From Strigamia acuminata (Eukaryota; Arthropoda; Chilopoda; Geophilomorpha; Linotaeniidae), in the NCBI GenBank assembly GCA_949358305.1, contig OX442315.1:36420427-36484426 (forward strand): 64,000 bases of DNA. The letters are read 5' to 3'. The position numbers and the translations under genes are program-made. The notes under the pieces were generated by a model. It worked only from the letters and a program-made list of their open reading frames with translations. It was not told the DNA's origin and made no database searches. Positions within the stretch are counted from its first letter, which is position 1; every line of letters starts with the position of its first letter. Positions 46,137-62,349 of the stretch are shown here, in pieces.

Positions 46137-48238
46137 GGGGCCGGTGGACCTTCAATCGCCAAAGGTGGAGTGGTTGCATTTTTTGGATCCAAAAATTTAG
46201 TGAATAAGTCCGACATGGATTTTGTCATACTAGTTTGCATAGTAGTTTTGAAGTCTTCAAGTTTTTGGTCCAAAGATTCAGCGGTCACCCAATTTTGCCT
46301 CTGTCGTTTAAAAAGATCAGAGGCGGGATTGGTATTGGTATTATTACCAGTACCTTGGGGCTTGTCCTGAACAAATTTTCTTTTTTGTAACAAAGGACAT
46401 TCCCTCTTAAAGTGTCCTGGTTGATTACAATGGAAACATTTTCCAGTTGCTTTCTCCGATAGGGCACATACCATGTTGTTGAATCCAACATCGTTTTCAA
46501 GATTGTCTGTCTCGTCAGATTCCATAGGTACAACTTCTGGTTCGGCGTTCAACGTCTGAGTAGAGCGTATGAGTGGGCGCGAACTCCTGGCGTCTTTACC
46601 TTTTTGAGTATTTGACGGGACAGTTTCGTCCTCTTTATTGGCAATAGTGTCCACACTAGCATTTTGGGCTTCAAAAAGGGCCCTATTTTGTCGGACAAAT
46701 TGAAATATGTCATTAAATGATTCTTCATAGAGACCTCTATCGATTATTCGATTGTAACTAACTAAGTTCAAATTCTCGAGAAGAGTAGGAGCTTCATCTC
46801 TTTTTGAATAAGATCCTTGAGCTTGTTTAAATCTCAAAAGAAATGTATAGAGTGGCTCTTCTGGGCCCTGGATTAAATTTCGAAGCTTTCGGGCTCGGGT
46901 GACAGGGATCATGTCAAACTCCGCCAAAAACATCTTTTCGAAAGTTTTCCAGTCAACAAATTTGTCGAGGTTATCGGTATGCCATTCGTGGGCTATACCA
47001 GATAAATAAGTTGGTATTCCGCGTTTTACCATCTCATCTAGAGTTAAACCTTTAGCGACAGCGACTGTTTTGGCTGTAGCTAAAAATTTAGCCACGTCCT
47101 TCTGTTTTCCATCAAAAACAGGCATATCTTGACCTTTGAAAAAGGTTTTATTTGAATTGTTTGCATTATTATTTTGCTGTGCATTATTCTGCATAAATTG
47201 TTGTACTTGCTGTGCACAATCAGTTTGAATATTTCGCACATAGGTAAGGATGGTTCCCAAGTCGTCGGTAGAAAATCTCGCTTGAGATGAACTACCAGCG
47301 GAGGATGCCGAACCAGAATTTTGTTCAAAATTGGGCAGATTTCCCTTAGGGACCTGATTGTCCTGGGGGATTTCTCTCCTCGGAGGAACATAATTTTCAT
47401 GCTGTGTATGATTGCCAGATGGTACATGTTGTCCATGTGGAACACTACTTTTATTTTGTACACGTTCTGGGGGTGTCTGATTTGAACGAGTTCTTCCCGC
47501 CGGTAAATTTTGAATAACGGGGGACGGTGAGATCGGATCGGATCTCCTTGGAGTTCGATTTGACACTCTTTTTGACTGCGTTGGGGGGACAAACTGTCCT
47601 TTCCCCGGTGTCGGAGGGGCATAATGTCTATTTCCAGATGTTGGAGTAACATACTGTCTATGTCCCGAGTTTTGGGAGACATTTTGTCTATTCCCTGAAG
47701 TTTGGGGGATAAAACCCGAATTACTATTGTTAATCATTCGATTAACACTAGTCGATCTAGACCTTGGTTTGGCTAGATTTAAAGGACTATTAGAACTGGG
47801 TGTTCTTTGTCCAGAACTTTGTTGACTACGGGATCGGCTAAACGATGGCTCGCGTACCATTCTATCGTTTAGCTGGGGAGTCGACCCTATCCGGGCTTGA
47901 TATCCCAACCTCTTTTTAGGAGAGGGAAAGTCCAGCTTACGATTCGTGGGAATCGTTTTCCGTGGGGTTCGGTGTGAAGTCCGCGAATGCCGACTTTCGT
48001 TCTCCGAATCTTCATCTTCATCGGGTCTAATTCTCTGATTTCTTTTCTCAAGTACGCGTACATGATTAACCGCTTCGGTTATTGTTTTGAAATCAACCCG
48101 ATTCAGATTATAGAGTTGACAATACTCTGTTAAATCGTCCGGAATTAAATCCGTTTGGTCTTCGAGTCGGACGTAACTATTTTCCAAGTTTCTGTCATCG
48201 ACTTCTCGTTCATTCATATGAATGTTTTCGTCAGACAT
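46127..48238 (-). CDS. gag: Ty3/gypsy gag
   Basis: The first ATG (48238-48236, MSDENIHMNE) opens a 703-codon frame; the open frame reaches a little further upstream without an ATG. The first half is acidic and then strongly Ser/Pro/Gln/Asn-rich with repeated SGNRQ-type phrases. The capsid-like helical segment follows (DMPVFDGKQKDVAKFL, then LYTFLLRFKQA). One CCHC zinc knuckle, CFHCNQPGHFKREC, lies at about 46400-46440. The protein packages the element RNA into particles. The frame ends at the slip site described separately, so Gag is the default product and Gag-Pol the minor one. Confidence 0.9.
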   Translation of the reverse strand: MSDENIHMNEREVDDRNLENSYVRLEDQTDLIPDDLTEYCQLYNLNRVDFKTITEAVNHVRVLEKRNQRIRPDEDEDSENESRHSRTSHRTPRKTIPTNRKLDFPSPKKRLGYQARIGSTPQLNDRMVREPSFSRSRSQQSSGQRTPSSNSPLNLAKPRSRSTSVNRMINNSNSGFIPQTSGNRQNVSQNSGHRQYVTPTSGNRHYAPPTPGKGQFVPPTQSKRVSNRTPRRSDPISPSPVIQNLPAGRTRSNQTPPERVQNKSSVPHGQHVPSGNHTQHENYVPPRREIPQDNQVPKGNLPNFEQNSGSASSAGSSSQARFSTDDLGTILTYVRNIQTDCAQQVQQFMQNNAQQNNNANNSNKTFFKGQDMPVFDGKQKDVAKFLATAKTVAVAKGLTLDEMVKRGIPTYLSGIAHEWHTDNLDKFVDWKTFEKMFLAEFDMIPVTRARKLRNLIQGPEEPLYTFLLRFKQAQGSYSKRDEAPTLLENLNLVSYNRIIDRGLYEESFNDIFQFVRQNRALFEAQNASVDTIANKEDETVPSNTQKGKDARSSRPLIRSTQTLNAEPEVVPMESDETDNLENDVGFNNMVCALSEKATGKCFHCNQPGHFKRECPLLQKRKFVQDKPQGTGNNTNTNPASDLFKRQRQNWVTAESLDQKLEDFKTTMQTSMTKSMSDLFTKFLDPKNATTPPLAIEGPPAPKN

Positions 48239-49086
48239 AATAAAAGTTTTAAATTCTTTATTACTAAAGAACGATAACACACTTTATAAAATATACACTT
48301 CAAAATAACAATACACTTCGATAAGGTTAAGCTTAAACTCCACGCGGTGGTTAAACGTGTTAAACTATCGACAAACTTTAAACAAAAGAAAATTAAATTT
48401 CGCGTGGTTTAATACGCGTTAAACTATTATCAAACTAGAACAAAATCAAACGAAATCTTCTACAGGTAAACTAGCGTTTGGAAAGAAATACGCTTTAAAC
48501 TATTATTAGAATAGTAGATGGAATACACTTAACTTTGCTGGTCTACGGCGTGGAAATTTCGAATCGGGACTAAACGGGACGGCGTGGTCAAGATGGCTAC
48601 TGGAACACGTGTACGCGGGTCTGGTCTGGATACGAATGGTCCTCTGCAGTCTGGATCCGCGTGGTATCGAGGATCGATAATCCTTTAATCCCTCGATACT
48701 TTATTGGTGGAAAATCTTTTTATCCAATGATAAAATGGAGACTAATCCTTTACTTACAGTAGTTTTCTACTACGTCCGCACTTTGGTCTGGTCAATCTCG
48801 TTATTGATTGGATAATTCTTTCGAAAATATTCAATCAACATTGAAACTGTTTTTACAGACCTTCCGTGAAAATTTAGAAAATAAATTCTTTCAATTGTTG
48901 GAGTGTTTTATAACACAACATAACATTCCCTTTAATGTTAGATATTCTTATGAATTCCAACGTTTTTAAAGACATTTTCTTACTTCGTAAAAGTAGAAAT
49001 ATATAATTCGTTTCAAAATGTTATAATCTTTATTTATCTCAATTTTCACTTTCTATTAAATTCGGTAAATTTAAACTTTGCAACCT
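48239..49086 (-). other. Leader of the Ty3/gypsy element
   Basis: The 5' untranslated leader between primer site and gag ATG, where packaging signals would be expected. I see no ORF in it. Confidence 0.6.
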
Positions 49087-49104
49087 ATCTCGGTGGGACC
49101 TCCA
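49087..49104 (-). other. Primer binding site, tRNA-Gln type
   Basis: The plus strand reads ATCTCGGTGGGACCTCCA, two bases from the 5' LTR. It equals the 3' end, including CCA, of animal tRNA-Gln as I recall it. The element strand is therefore complementary to that tRNA, which would prime minus-strand synthesis. Confidence 0.85.
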
Positions 49105-49106
49105 CG

Positions 49107-50759
49107 TGTGACGGTGACGACCACAACTCCTATCGCATGATAGTACCGGGTATAAGTCGCGTGAATAAGTGATTAAAATACGAGATAATAAAGACAACAG
49201 AGTTTCTCAAAACGTGACATTTATTGTTACTAAACAATATAATTAATCCTAAAGTTATACAAATGACTAATGCCGACATTTGGCAAGTTAAATACAAGTT
49301 AAACTATACATGAAATTGGCTGTAAAACAGCCCTGAAATAATATGATTACGGTCATTGGTGATCCGGGGTTCGGGAACGGCAAAACGCCCGCTCGACCGA
49401 GTATAGATGTCATCAGATAGCCGGGCTGGCTGTGTCCTCGCGGCTTCCGTCGGCGCTTCGTAATCGTGGAACTGGTTCCTTCGCGTTCCTGGTTCGTATC
49501 GTGTAATGGTCCGTGTAATGCTGTCTGGTTCGATCCGAGAGGTGCGGTTGACTCATGTGCACCGCCACAACTAGGGTTGGAAATTGGTAATGAATAAATG
49601 AAGTCATTTATTCGCCAAGGTTCCGCTTGCGAATTACATTTAATTCGCGATGTTGTGAGTTTAATAAATTAACTCAATAAATTGTATTCAATTTATTGTT
49701 ACGAATTTGATTCGTCATACAGTGAAATAAGTCTCGTGACTTACTTCGGTTGTTAACTTGTTGCCAAGTTTAAACAATTAAGGTGTATTTATCAACTACA
49801 AAATATAATAAAGGTTAAACATCGCAACACACAATTGCCGTCAAAGTTCGCCTTGCTGAGCAGAACAGTATCGCGCGTGCCCTAAATAACAGTGCGGTGA
49901 GAGACGGCACTGGTATTCAGGGGGATATAGCCCGCAGTTCTGCACAACAGAATTAATCACCCGAGATACTACTCATAAGTAGACTGCTTTGGCACCATCA
50001 CCGAAGAGATATAACTTTCCCAAACACATAGTGCTACTGGCGGTAACTGCATGTTTTGCATGCAGACTGCTTTGGCACCATCAGGTGATGGAGTCAATCT
50101 CTTGCAGTAACAGTGCTACTGACGGTTACTAAATACTTTGGTATCACACGTGATTCTATTGTCCGACCACGAGGATACTTATGCGGGAGGCTTTCTCCTC
50201 GGCAAGACCGTTTGACGGAAACATGAACAGTCCGAACTTCGCCTTCAGTTGACGGGGGTTGCATGGCTCAGCAGAGCCATGCTATGCATAGTCCGGTAGG
50301 ACCATGCCCTGAGTAAGAAACAGTTATTTGACATGCGGAACATACCAAATAACCAGAAATCAAGAACTAGCTTTACTTCCTGTTGTCAGGGAGTTTTATA
50401 CTCGGTGGGATTAGGTTCCACCAATCTCGTATCGCAGGAAGTGGATATGGAGACGCAAATTGGGATTATGCTAATCTTTTAGCATAAACCGGAACGGGAT
50501 ACCGGGGACAGGAAATGGATACACAGAACGGAAATACATTCTGAAAATGGGTTTCAGGTCGCGTACCCGTGATAAAGCAAGAATACCTGCTTTGTCTTAT
50601 TGAGTATTGATAATATAACTTTATATTATCGATCTAAATTATATTTAGTCATAGCAAACATAACAATATGTTTTGTGAACCATTTCTATGTAAAATAGTA
50701 AGTTCGAGGTTGAATTTGCCGCTAGTACTAGTGGCGCCATCTATTGCTAATTTGTCACA
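49107..50759 (-). repeat. 5' LTR (1,653 bp)
   Basis: The upstream LTR in element orientation. It should carry the promoter; I could not fix a transcription start. Same length as the 3' LTR, with the same TGTGAC/GTCACA ends. Confidence 0.95.
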
Positions 50760-51038
50760 ACTCATAAGATCATTTGCCAGCAGAACTGTATCCCCACAGA
50801 CTTTTCTGTGTGTATAGCTATGACAGAATCACATGACAGAATCACCTAGTGGCAGAATATGTAGAAGTCTGTCACACCAGACTTTTTACAGTACTCACAA
50901 CCCTAAGCAACAGAAAGGAATGAATGGCAAATATTAGCGCCACCTGTCGGCGACTTTTGACTAAAATGGATGCCAGATTTCATTCGCAGCAGCTCGTGCA
51001 ACAGCCGTAATAGTGCATCTGAACAACAGATTGTAACA

Positions 51039-51212
51039 ATGATGGAAGATAATGATTCTAGCGAAAATGAGTTTATTCAAGATATTGTTGTGATTATGTC
51101 ATTACTTACTGATATCGAGAAAGCAAAAATAAAAACAAAATTAAAAAGCAAGCGGTTTTGGGTGAGGCCTTATCTGAAAGAACGTGCTAGTAAAGGACGT
51201 TTTCATGTTGAT
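51039..51212 (+). pseudogene. Exon of a PIF/Harbinger-type transposase (fragment)
   Basis: The frame from ATG 51039 encodes 58 residues ending in KRFWVRPYLKERASKGRFHVD and then meets a GTGAGT donor. The RFWVRP...GxF motif is the N-terminal signature of HARBI1-like nucleases. No DDE catalytic exons follow, so this is a deletion derivative. Downstream open sequence to 51485 is read-through of the former intron. Confidence 0.6.
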
Positions 51213-51857
51213 GTGAGTAAAAATATTTTCCATTTCCCATTTCTTTTTGGGTTGAATTGGATCCATGCCTCGATCCATGCTGTTGTCAGAAGTAAGTGCT
51301 GCCATTTTTGTAACCGGTTAAAAAAAAACGCTACCGGTCAAGAAAAGTACGACCGGTCACAAATATTAAAGACCGATTACGATCGGTCATTATTTTGTTT
51401 GCCAACAGAAGTTTCTGTGCTTGGAAACGAAGGTTGGCTTTCCGCTGCATTGACCTGCCAGAAATGTAATTTTTCTGTGGGATAGAGGTCATCTCACAGA
51501 CATTCCAAGACAGGAATGAAAAGTGTGAGTACCAATATTTTCTGTTGGCAAAACTTTTGTGGGCAGACTGATTTCCGCCATAGGAAAGTGCTCATGAGTA
51601 CTATGCTTAAGAGCGGGAGCGCAAATTTATTAAACAGTAAATGTATACACAATTGTGTACAAGTTTTACCAAATCTGAATTAAAAAGTAAAGGTCAATGC
51701 ACTATTATTTTATTGGTTCAAAAGTAGAGCAGGTGTAGTGGTGCCCCTCCCCTTTTTCACCCTTGAACTTCAGGGTCCGGGTTAATGGATGGTAATCCTT
51801 CCTTGACCAACATTAAGGGGACATATTGGCGCCTCCGTAAATACCAAAACTCCAACA

Positions 51858-52277
51858 ATTATTTCTAAGGGTACGTTGTCGGCGGCGACGACGCTCTTCA
51901 CTTTCTGAATCAGTAGCAGGTTAAGGTCCATTTTTTTTCTTTCTGGTTATTACAATCTTTTTTAAATTTATGTAAAGGATATGTTTGATAACTTCACAAG
52001 CGTCTTTCTTCACAGATTTATCCGTAGTTGTTACCATTGGTTTTCTTATGTTGTCCTGGAATTTACAATTTCATTAATTATTTAGCCATAGAGTAAAGAT
52101 GATATCTTCTTTACTCTATGGATTTAGCATTCCAATCATGTACGCAGGTGGAAGTATTAATCTGTATATTTCATTTAAAAATCATATTATTTTCATAAGA
52201 AGGTAAAAGTGATGAAAAATACTGATTAATCGCTTTTAGCATTGGTGTGTATGCAATGGGTTCCCTTTAGAAGTTGT
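51858..52277 (-). pseudogene. Displaced ARHGAP39 fragment (MyTH4 exon, U12-type intron, exon, intron)
   Basis: It corresponds to 57305-57731 of the resident gene in the same orientation. It includes the 3' portion of one exon and the start of the next, but about 18 bases around MYMGDR are lost. The 3' part also carries a replacement of an ATT microsatellite by a 36-bp perfect inverted repeat (52086-52121). The AT-AC donor motif is retained (rc of AAGGATAT at 52003 or so), while the branch site is changed. It abuts BTB copy 2 with no gap and cannot be coding. Confidence 0.85.
52086..52121. repeat. 14-bp perfect inverted repeat
   Basis: CCATAGAGTAAAGA and TCTTTACTCTATGG are separated by 8 bases. 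It lies in the displaced ARHGAP39 fragment where the resident gene has an (ATT)n run. Confidence 0.8.
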
Positions 52278-52844
52278 AGCAAACGGGATCCGCCAGGTGG
52301 CACTCCGGTTTTGTCAAAATTTCGCCCTAATTAAGCCATTTCTCTCTTTTAACTACTTTTAATATCAATTTTATCGGTATAATTACAAAATAGACCTAAA
52401 ACTGCACCAGAAAAGTCTGCTTTCCAATCTTATGATTAATTTTTTAATTAACTTTTTTGGAAAATCCACAAACATTCATGCCAATTAAAATAAAAGCCTT
52501 TAAATACCTGTTCCCTCCAAATACCCAAGAAATGACGGCATACCTAGGTGAGCGCCACATGGGAAAGGAAATGACCATTTCCGGAAATTCCTCGAAAATG
52601 GGGTCATCAGTCATCACTGAAAGGGGTTTTTCCTTCAGTGTCGTCCCTCCTTTCAGAGTCTCAACAACCTGCACAGTGCATCTCCAAATTCCACAAACAC
52701 AAACGAAGCGTCGGTGCAGCATACGTTTATTTTTTTGAAAAAACATTTATTTTTCGGCCACGCTATATTCTTCACCAGACGGCGCGCAAGTCAACGCGAA
52801 ATTCATCAATTCATTGTAGCAGGGACCGTGATTGTAGCTACAAA

Positions 52845-54539
52845 ATGAGAGAAACCAAAAAACAGCGAAAATGTTCGGAACAACATGCAGAGGAAAAGCA
52901 GCAACGATTCATTTCACTGTCAACAATACTCTACAATTCGCGAGATGATGGAAACACCGATAAAGTTGTATTTGAGTGCCAAGACGGACTTGTCTTTGCC
53001 CATAAAAGTGTATTGGTTGCGTGCAGTGACTACTTTCGCGGAATGTTCAGTTACAGTAACGTGGAAAATCGTACAAATAAGGTCTCCAACCCGGACACGA
53101 CTTCCGAGGTAATGAATATCATCGTTAAATCCATGTATGCGCAAGAACTGCCTACCAAATCTGAAATTTCAAACAATTTAATGCGTGATATCCTCATCGC
53201 TGCCGATAAACTGCAAATGGACGATTTATTCGACAAATACTGGCCAGCTTACGCCAACCCAATAACTGTGAATAAAGTTACAAATATTTTGCAGTTGGCG
53301 GAAATGTTTAATGAAGATGAAACGGTACAAAACATCGTAATATTTGTTTCAGAAAATATGAAAGAAATCGTCGAGACTCGTATTGTTTGTGATTTTACGG
53401 CAAAACAATTGGAAAGTCTTGTTGGTTGCATCGACGCAGCTAATCTGACTCCTGATCAACTTGGTGAGTTTATTCTTTTTCTGCTCACGTGGGGAACGAA
53501 GCAAACCACCCAAGTGAAAAACAAAACCGAACACGTCGCCATTTTAATATCGAAATGCAATATGGGGAAACTTCCTGAGCACTTTCTTCGGAATCTCGTT
53601 TTAACCAATGAAGTAGTCGTTAAATCACCAATAATATTGACTATATTCAAACAAGAGATCGTTTCTCGATGGCTAACTATCACTAAGCCGTTAGTCCAAA
53701 TTCATTTTTTCCAAACGATAGGTGGAAAGTGCAACCATTCGATTTCTCATCTAAACCAAGATGGTTGGACGCCGAAATGTGTGCAAGTGCAACTAGATGA
53801 GAATAGTGTCGGGCCTAAATGCTTGCCAGCAGTTTCGAGGACCGGAACCGTGGTTTTCTTTGAAAAAGCGAACTTTCATAATGATGACAATCATGACATC
53901 ATGAACGGATTTATGGCCCGCCTAGTAGGTCCGTACCCGTCAAGATGTCATTTTGTTAAAACGCCTGTTAATTGTGTTACGAGTGAAACGGCGAACCGAA
54001 AGGAGATTTATATCAGACAAACAGAATCTTGTTTTGCACGTTTCAATTTTGATCAAATTTCTTGGGATGTGGTTGATTTTAAGGAACAAATTAATGAATG
54101 CGAAGTTATGCTCTTAGCAACTGATGAAAAGTATTTTTTCGATGTCGATAAGCGGCGCATAAAAATTGTTGACGCAAAATTGGGGACTTGCGTGATAAAG
54201 GAGAAATTGCCGGGCAATTGGCGGGGTATCAAGTGTAAAAGTCTAGACAAAAAACCAGCTAAGAAATTGATTTTTTCCCAAATCTTACACAAACATGAAT
54301 TCTTAATTTATGACATTAAAAGTAATCGCTGGGAAATTGTTTCAGTCCCTAGAATCAAGTGTGATATTGTTTTGTACGTTTCTTATGATGAGGATTGTCT
54401 GATAATCGAACAAACAAGATTAAGGTGCAATGTGTATTCTCTAAAGACGAAAATGAAAGTTACTGAATGTGTTATATCGAAAGATTTTGAAGGTTGCATC
54501 CACGTTGATGCGAGTTGTAAGATGCATTCGCTAAATTAA
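52845..54539 (+). CDS. BTB-BACK protein, intact intronless copy 2
   Basis: 564 codons from ATG 52845 (MRETKKQRK) in one exon. An open frame extends upstream to 52638 but does not look coding. Layout: short basic N-terminus; BTB/POZ domain at about residues 40-140 (DKVVFECQDGLVFAHKSVLV, then ILIAADKLQMDDL); a BACK-like helical domain to about 290 (ILQLAEMFNEDETVQN, LTPDQLGEFILFLL); then about 250 residues with repeated Trp and beta-strand-like segments that resemble a diverged kelch-type propeller without clear DG-Y-W repeats. Such proteins normally bring substrates to CUL3 ubiquitin ligases. Lack of introns suggests descent from a retrocopy. A close but truncated copy lies at 35542-36630. An AATAAA-like signal follows at about 54584. 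Confidence 0.82.
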   Translation: MRETKKQRKCSEQHAEEKQQRFISLSTILYNSRDDGNTDKVVFECQDGLVFAHKSVLVACSDYFRGMFSYSNVENRTNKVSNPDTTSEVMNIIVKSMYAQELPTKSEISNNLMRDILIAADKLQMDDLFDKYWPAYANPITVNKVTNILQLAEMFNEDETVQNIVIFVSENMKEIVETRIVCDFTAKQLESLVGCIDAANLTPDQLGEFILFLLTWGTKQTTQVKNKTEHVAILISKCNMGKLPEHFLRNLVLTNEVVVKSPIILTIFKQEIVSRWLTITKPLVQIHFFQTIGGKCNHSISHLNQDGWTPKCVQVQLDENSVGPKCLPAVSRTGTVVFFEKANFHNDDNHDIMNGFMARLVGPYPSRCHFVKTPVNCVTSETANRKEIYIRQTESCFARFNFDQISWDVVDFKEQINECEVMLLATDEKYFFDVDKRRIKIVDAKLGTCVIKEKLPGNWRGIKCKSLDKKPAKKLIFSQILHKHEFLIYDIKSNRWEIVSVPRIKCDIVLYVSYDEDCLIIEQTRLRCNVYSLKTKMKVTECVISKDFEGCIHVDASCKMHSLN

Positions 54540-56043
54540 CTTTGATATTTTTTATTTGTAATTTGATATTGAGTTTGTTAAAAATAAACTTTGCTTTTTA
54601 AACATCTCTTTTATTTATAACGATTTATTTAAACTCCAAATTTTGCAGTTCTTTCGGAATTTTAGATTTTAAAATGTCTTTATTTCTTTTTCAAAACAAA
54701 ATTCTGCATTTTAGGGGCCCCTAAAATTACGGGCTATAAAAACGGGCTACGTACCGGCCCCAGAAATTAAAAAAGTAGAACAAATTCACTAATTGAACTC
54801 ACTCCAAAACTTCCTGTACTTCCTGTTTAATTTTTTGAATCTAACAATGAGCCATTAATGGGCTCAAATGTTTACAAATCCAACATAAAGTGCTAACTCA
54901 ATTATTTAAAAATGATAAGCTGATTGCTAGCAGTTTTTGCAACAAATAGTCTTTGGTCTGATGCTACTTCTGTTACCACACTTGAAGCCTACGAGTTCCC
55001 TTGTTTTCGTGAAACGTTGAAAAATAATCAATTTTGGCCTTCCAGGCATTATCTTCTACCACCTAGAACAAAATTATTGTCAAAATGTAATAATAGTTAG
55101 TGATTATGATTACCAATCAGCAATCAGCAATTACCATTTACATCATGAAAGATAATCGTGGATAATGTGTGGGTTCGAATTTTCTTCTCCATCTTGAATG
55201 AAACGAATAGAAAAATGAAAAATAATTCGCATTTCTAAATCTACACTTAAGAGCGGGAGCGCAAATTTATTAAACAGTAAATGTATACACAATTGTGTAC
55301 AAGTTTTACCAAATCTGAATTAATAAGCCTAATCATATCAAAACAATTGTCTGTAAGTCTATTTGAACATTTTCTTTTTACAAAATCAAAACAAAAATCA
55401 AAACAAAATAAAAATAAAAATTGTATATATTTATATACATTCAATAATAATGAAATATACGAAAAAATTGTCTACATATTAACACTTGAAGAACACTGAG
55501 TGAACATCTGTTTAGTTTAAATTAAATTCAATAAAAGTGTTATTCACAAAATTACGCGTATAATCTCTACACTTGTTTAATGATAACATACGTCATAGAA
55601 CTCAAACTATGGCACTGTATAAAGCTCTGAAAAGCGGGTCTAGAAATTAATTCCTACAAAACAGAAACTTAATTTCAAAACAAACTACAATATTGAGCAG
55701 CTTTGAGGTTCAATTAGCAGCTCTGGGATAAGATAGATACACTTTATTACATCAACCGAAACAGAAAAACACAAGAAAAAACAAAAAGATAAATATCACA
55801 AAAAAATGCTTCAAAAAATGACTACAAAAATAAAAATTACAATTGGAATTGCCAGACACAAAACTGCCAGTTGATGTACCATAAAAAATAAAAAAATTAA
55901 AAAAAGTATTTAATTGCTGTAAAGGGAACGTGACACCGTTCGGATCGTCTTTTGGATGGCAGCAAAGGGAGCTAAATATGTACATCACGGCGCACGCGTC
56001 GCCAAAAAGGTATTAAAACAAACAAGTCGTGTATATCTCGTCT
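54540..56043. other. Spacer between BTB copy 2 and ARHGAP39
   Basis: Segment 54990-55251 is the original of the duplicated tail at 37385-37567, and 55247-55323 matches 51607-51682. Otherwise AT-rich. No gene is recognised; the last 150 bp would be ARHGAP39 3' UTR. Confidence 0.55.

Positions 56044-62349
<6,306 letters not shown>

Larger units (their letters stand above)
37580..50759 (-). mobile_element. Young full-length Ty3/gypsy LTR retrotransposon
   Basis: A 13,180-bp element read on the minus strand: 5' LTR 50759-49107, primer site, gag, pol, a third ORF, polypurine tract, 3' LTR 39232-37580. The host 4-mer ACTC is duplicated at 37576-37579 and 50760-50763. The order protease, RT, RNase H, integrase places it in Ty3/gypsy. 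All three ORFs are open and the LTRs look identical, so it probably transposed recently and may be active. LTRs of 1.65 kb and a total of 13 kb are large for the group. Confidence 0.95.
37568..51606. mobile_element. PIF/Harbinger-like TIR element, split by the Ty3 insertion
   Basis: Only 12 bp of the left end (37568-37579) and the segment 50760-51606 belong to this element; the rest is the inserted retrotransposon. Ends AGCCTAGTACTCAT and (inverted) GCATAGTACTCAT are flanked by TTAA on both sides (37564-37567, 51607-51610). The uninterrupted target CACTTAAGAGCGGGAGC survives at 55246-55262 after the second BTB copy. A 3-bp TTA duplication typical of PIF/Harbinger fits, and so does the transposase-like exon inside. 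Part of the sequence recurs inverted at about 61305-61800. Confidence 0.7.

Noticed and set aside
50970-51485. A 171-codon host gene
   Set aside because: The first part is a Harbinger transposase exon; the rest is read-through after a GTGAGT donor inside a TIR element.
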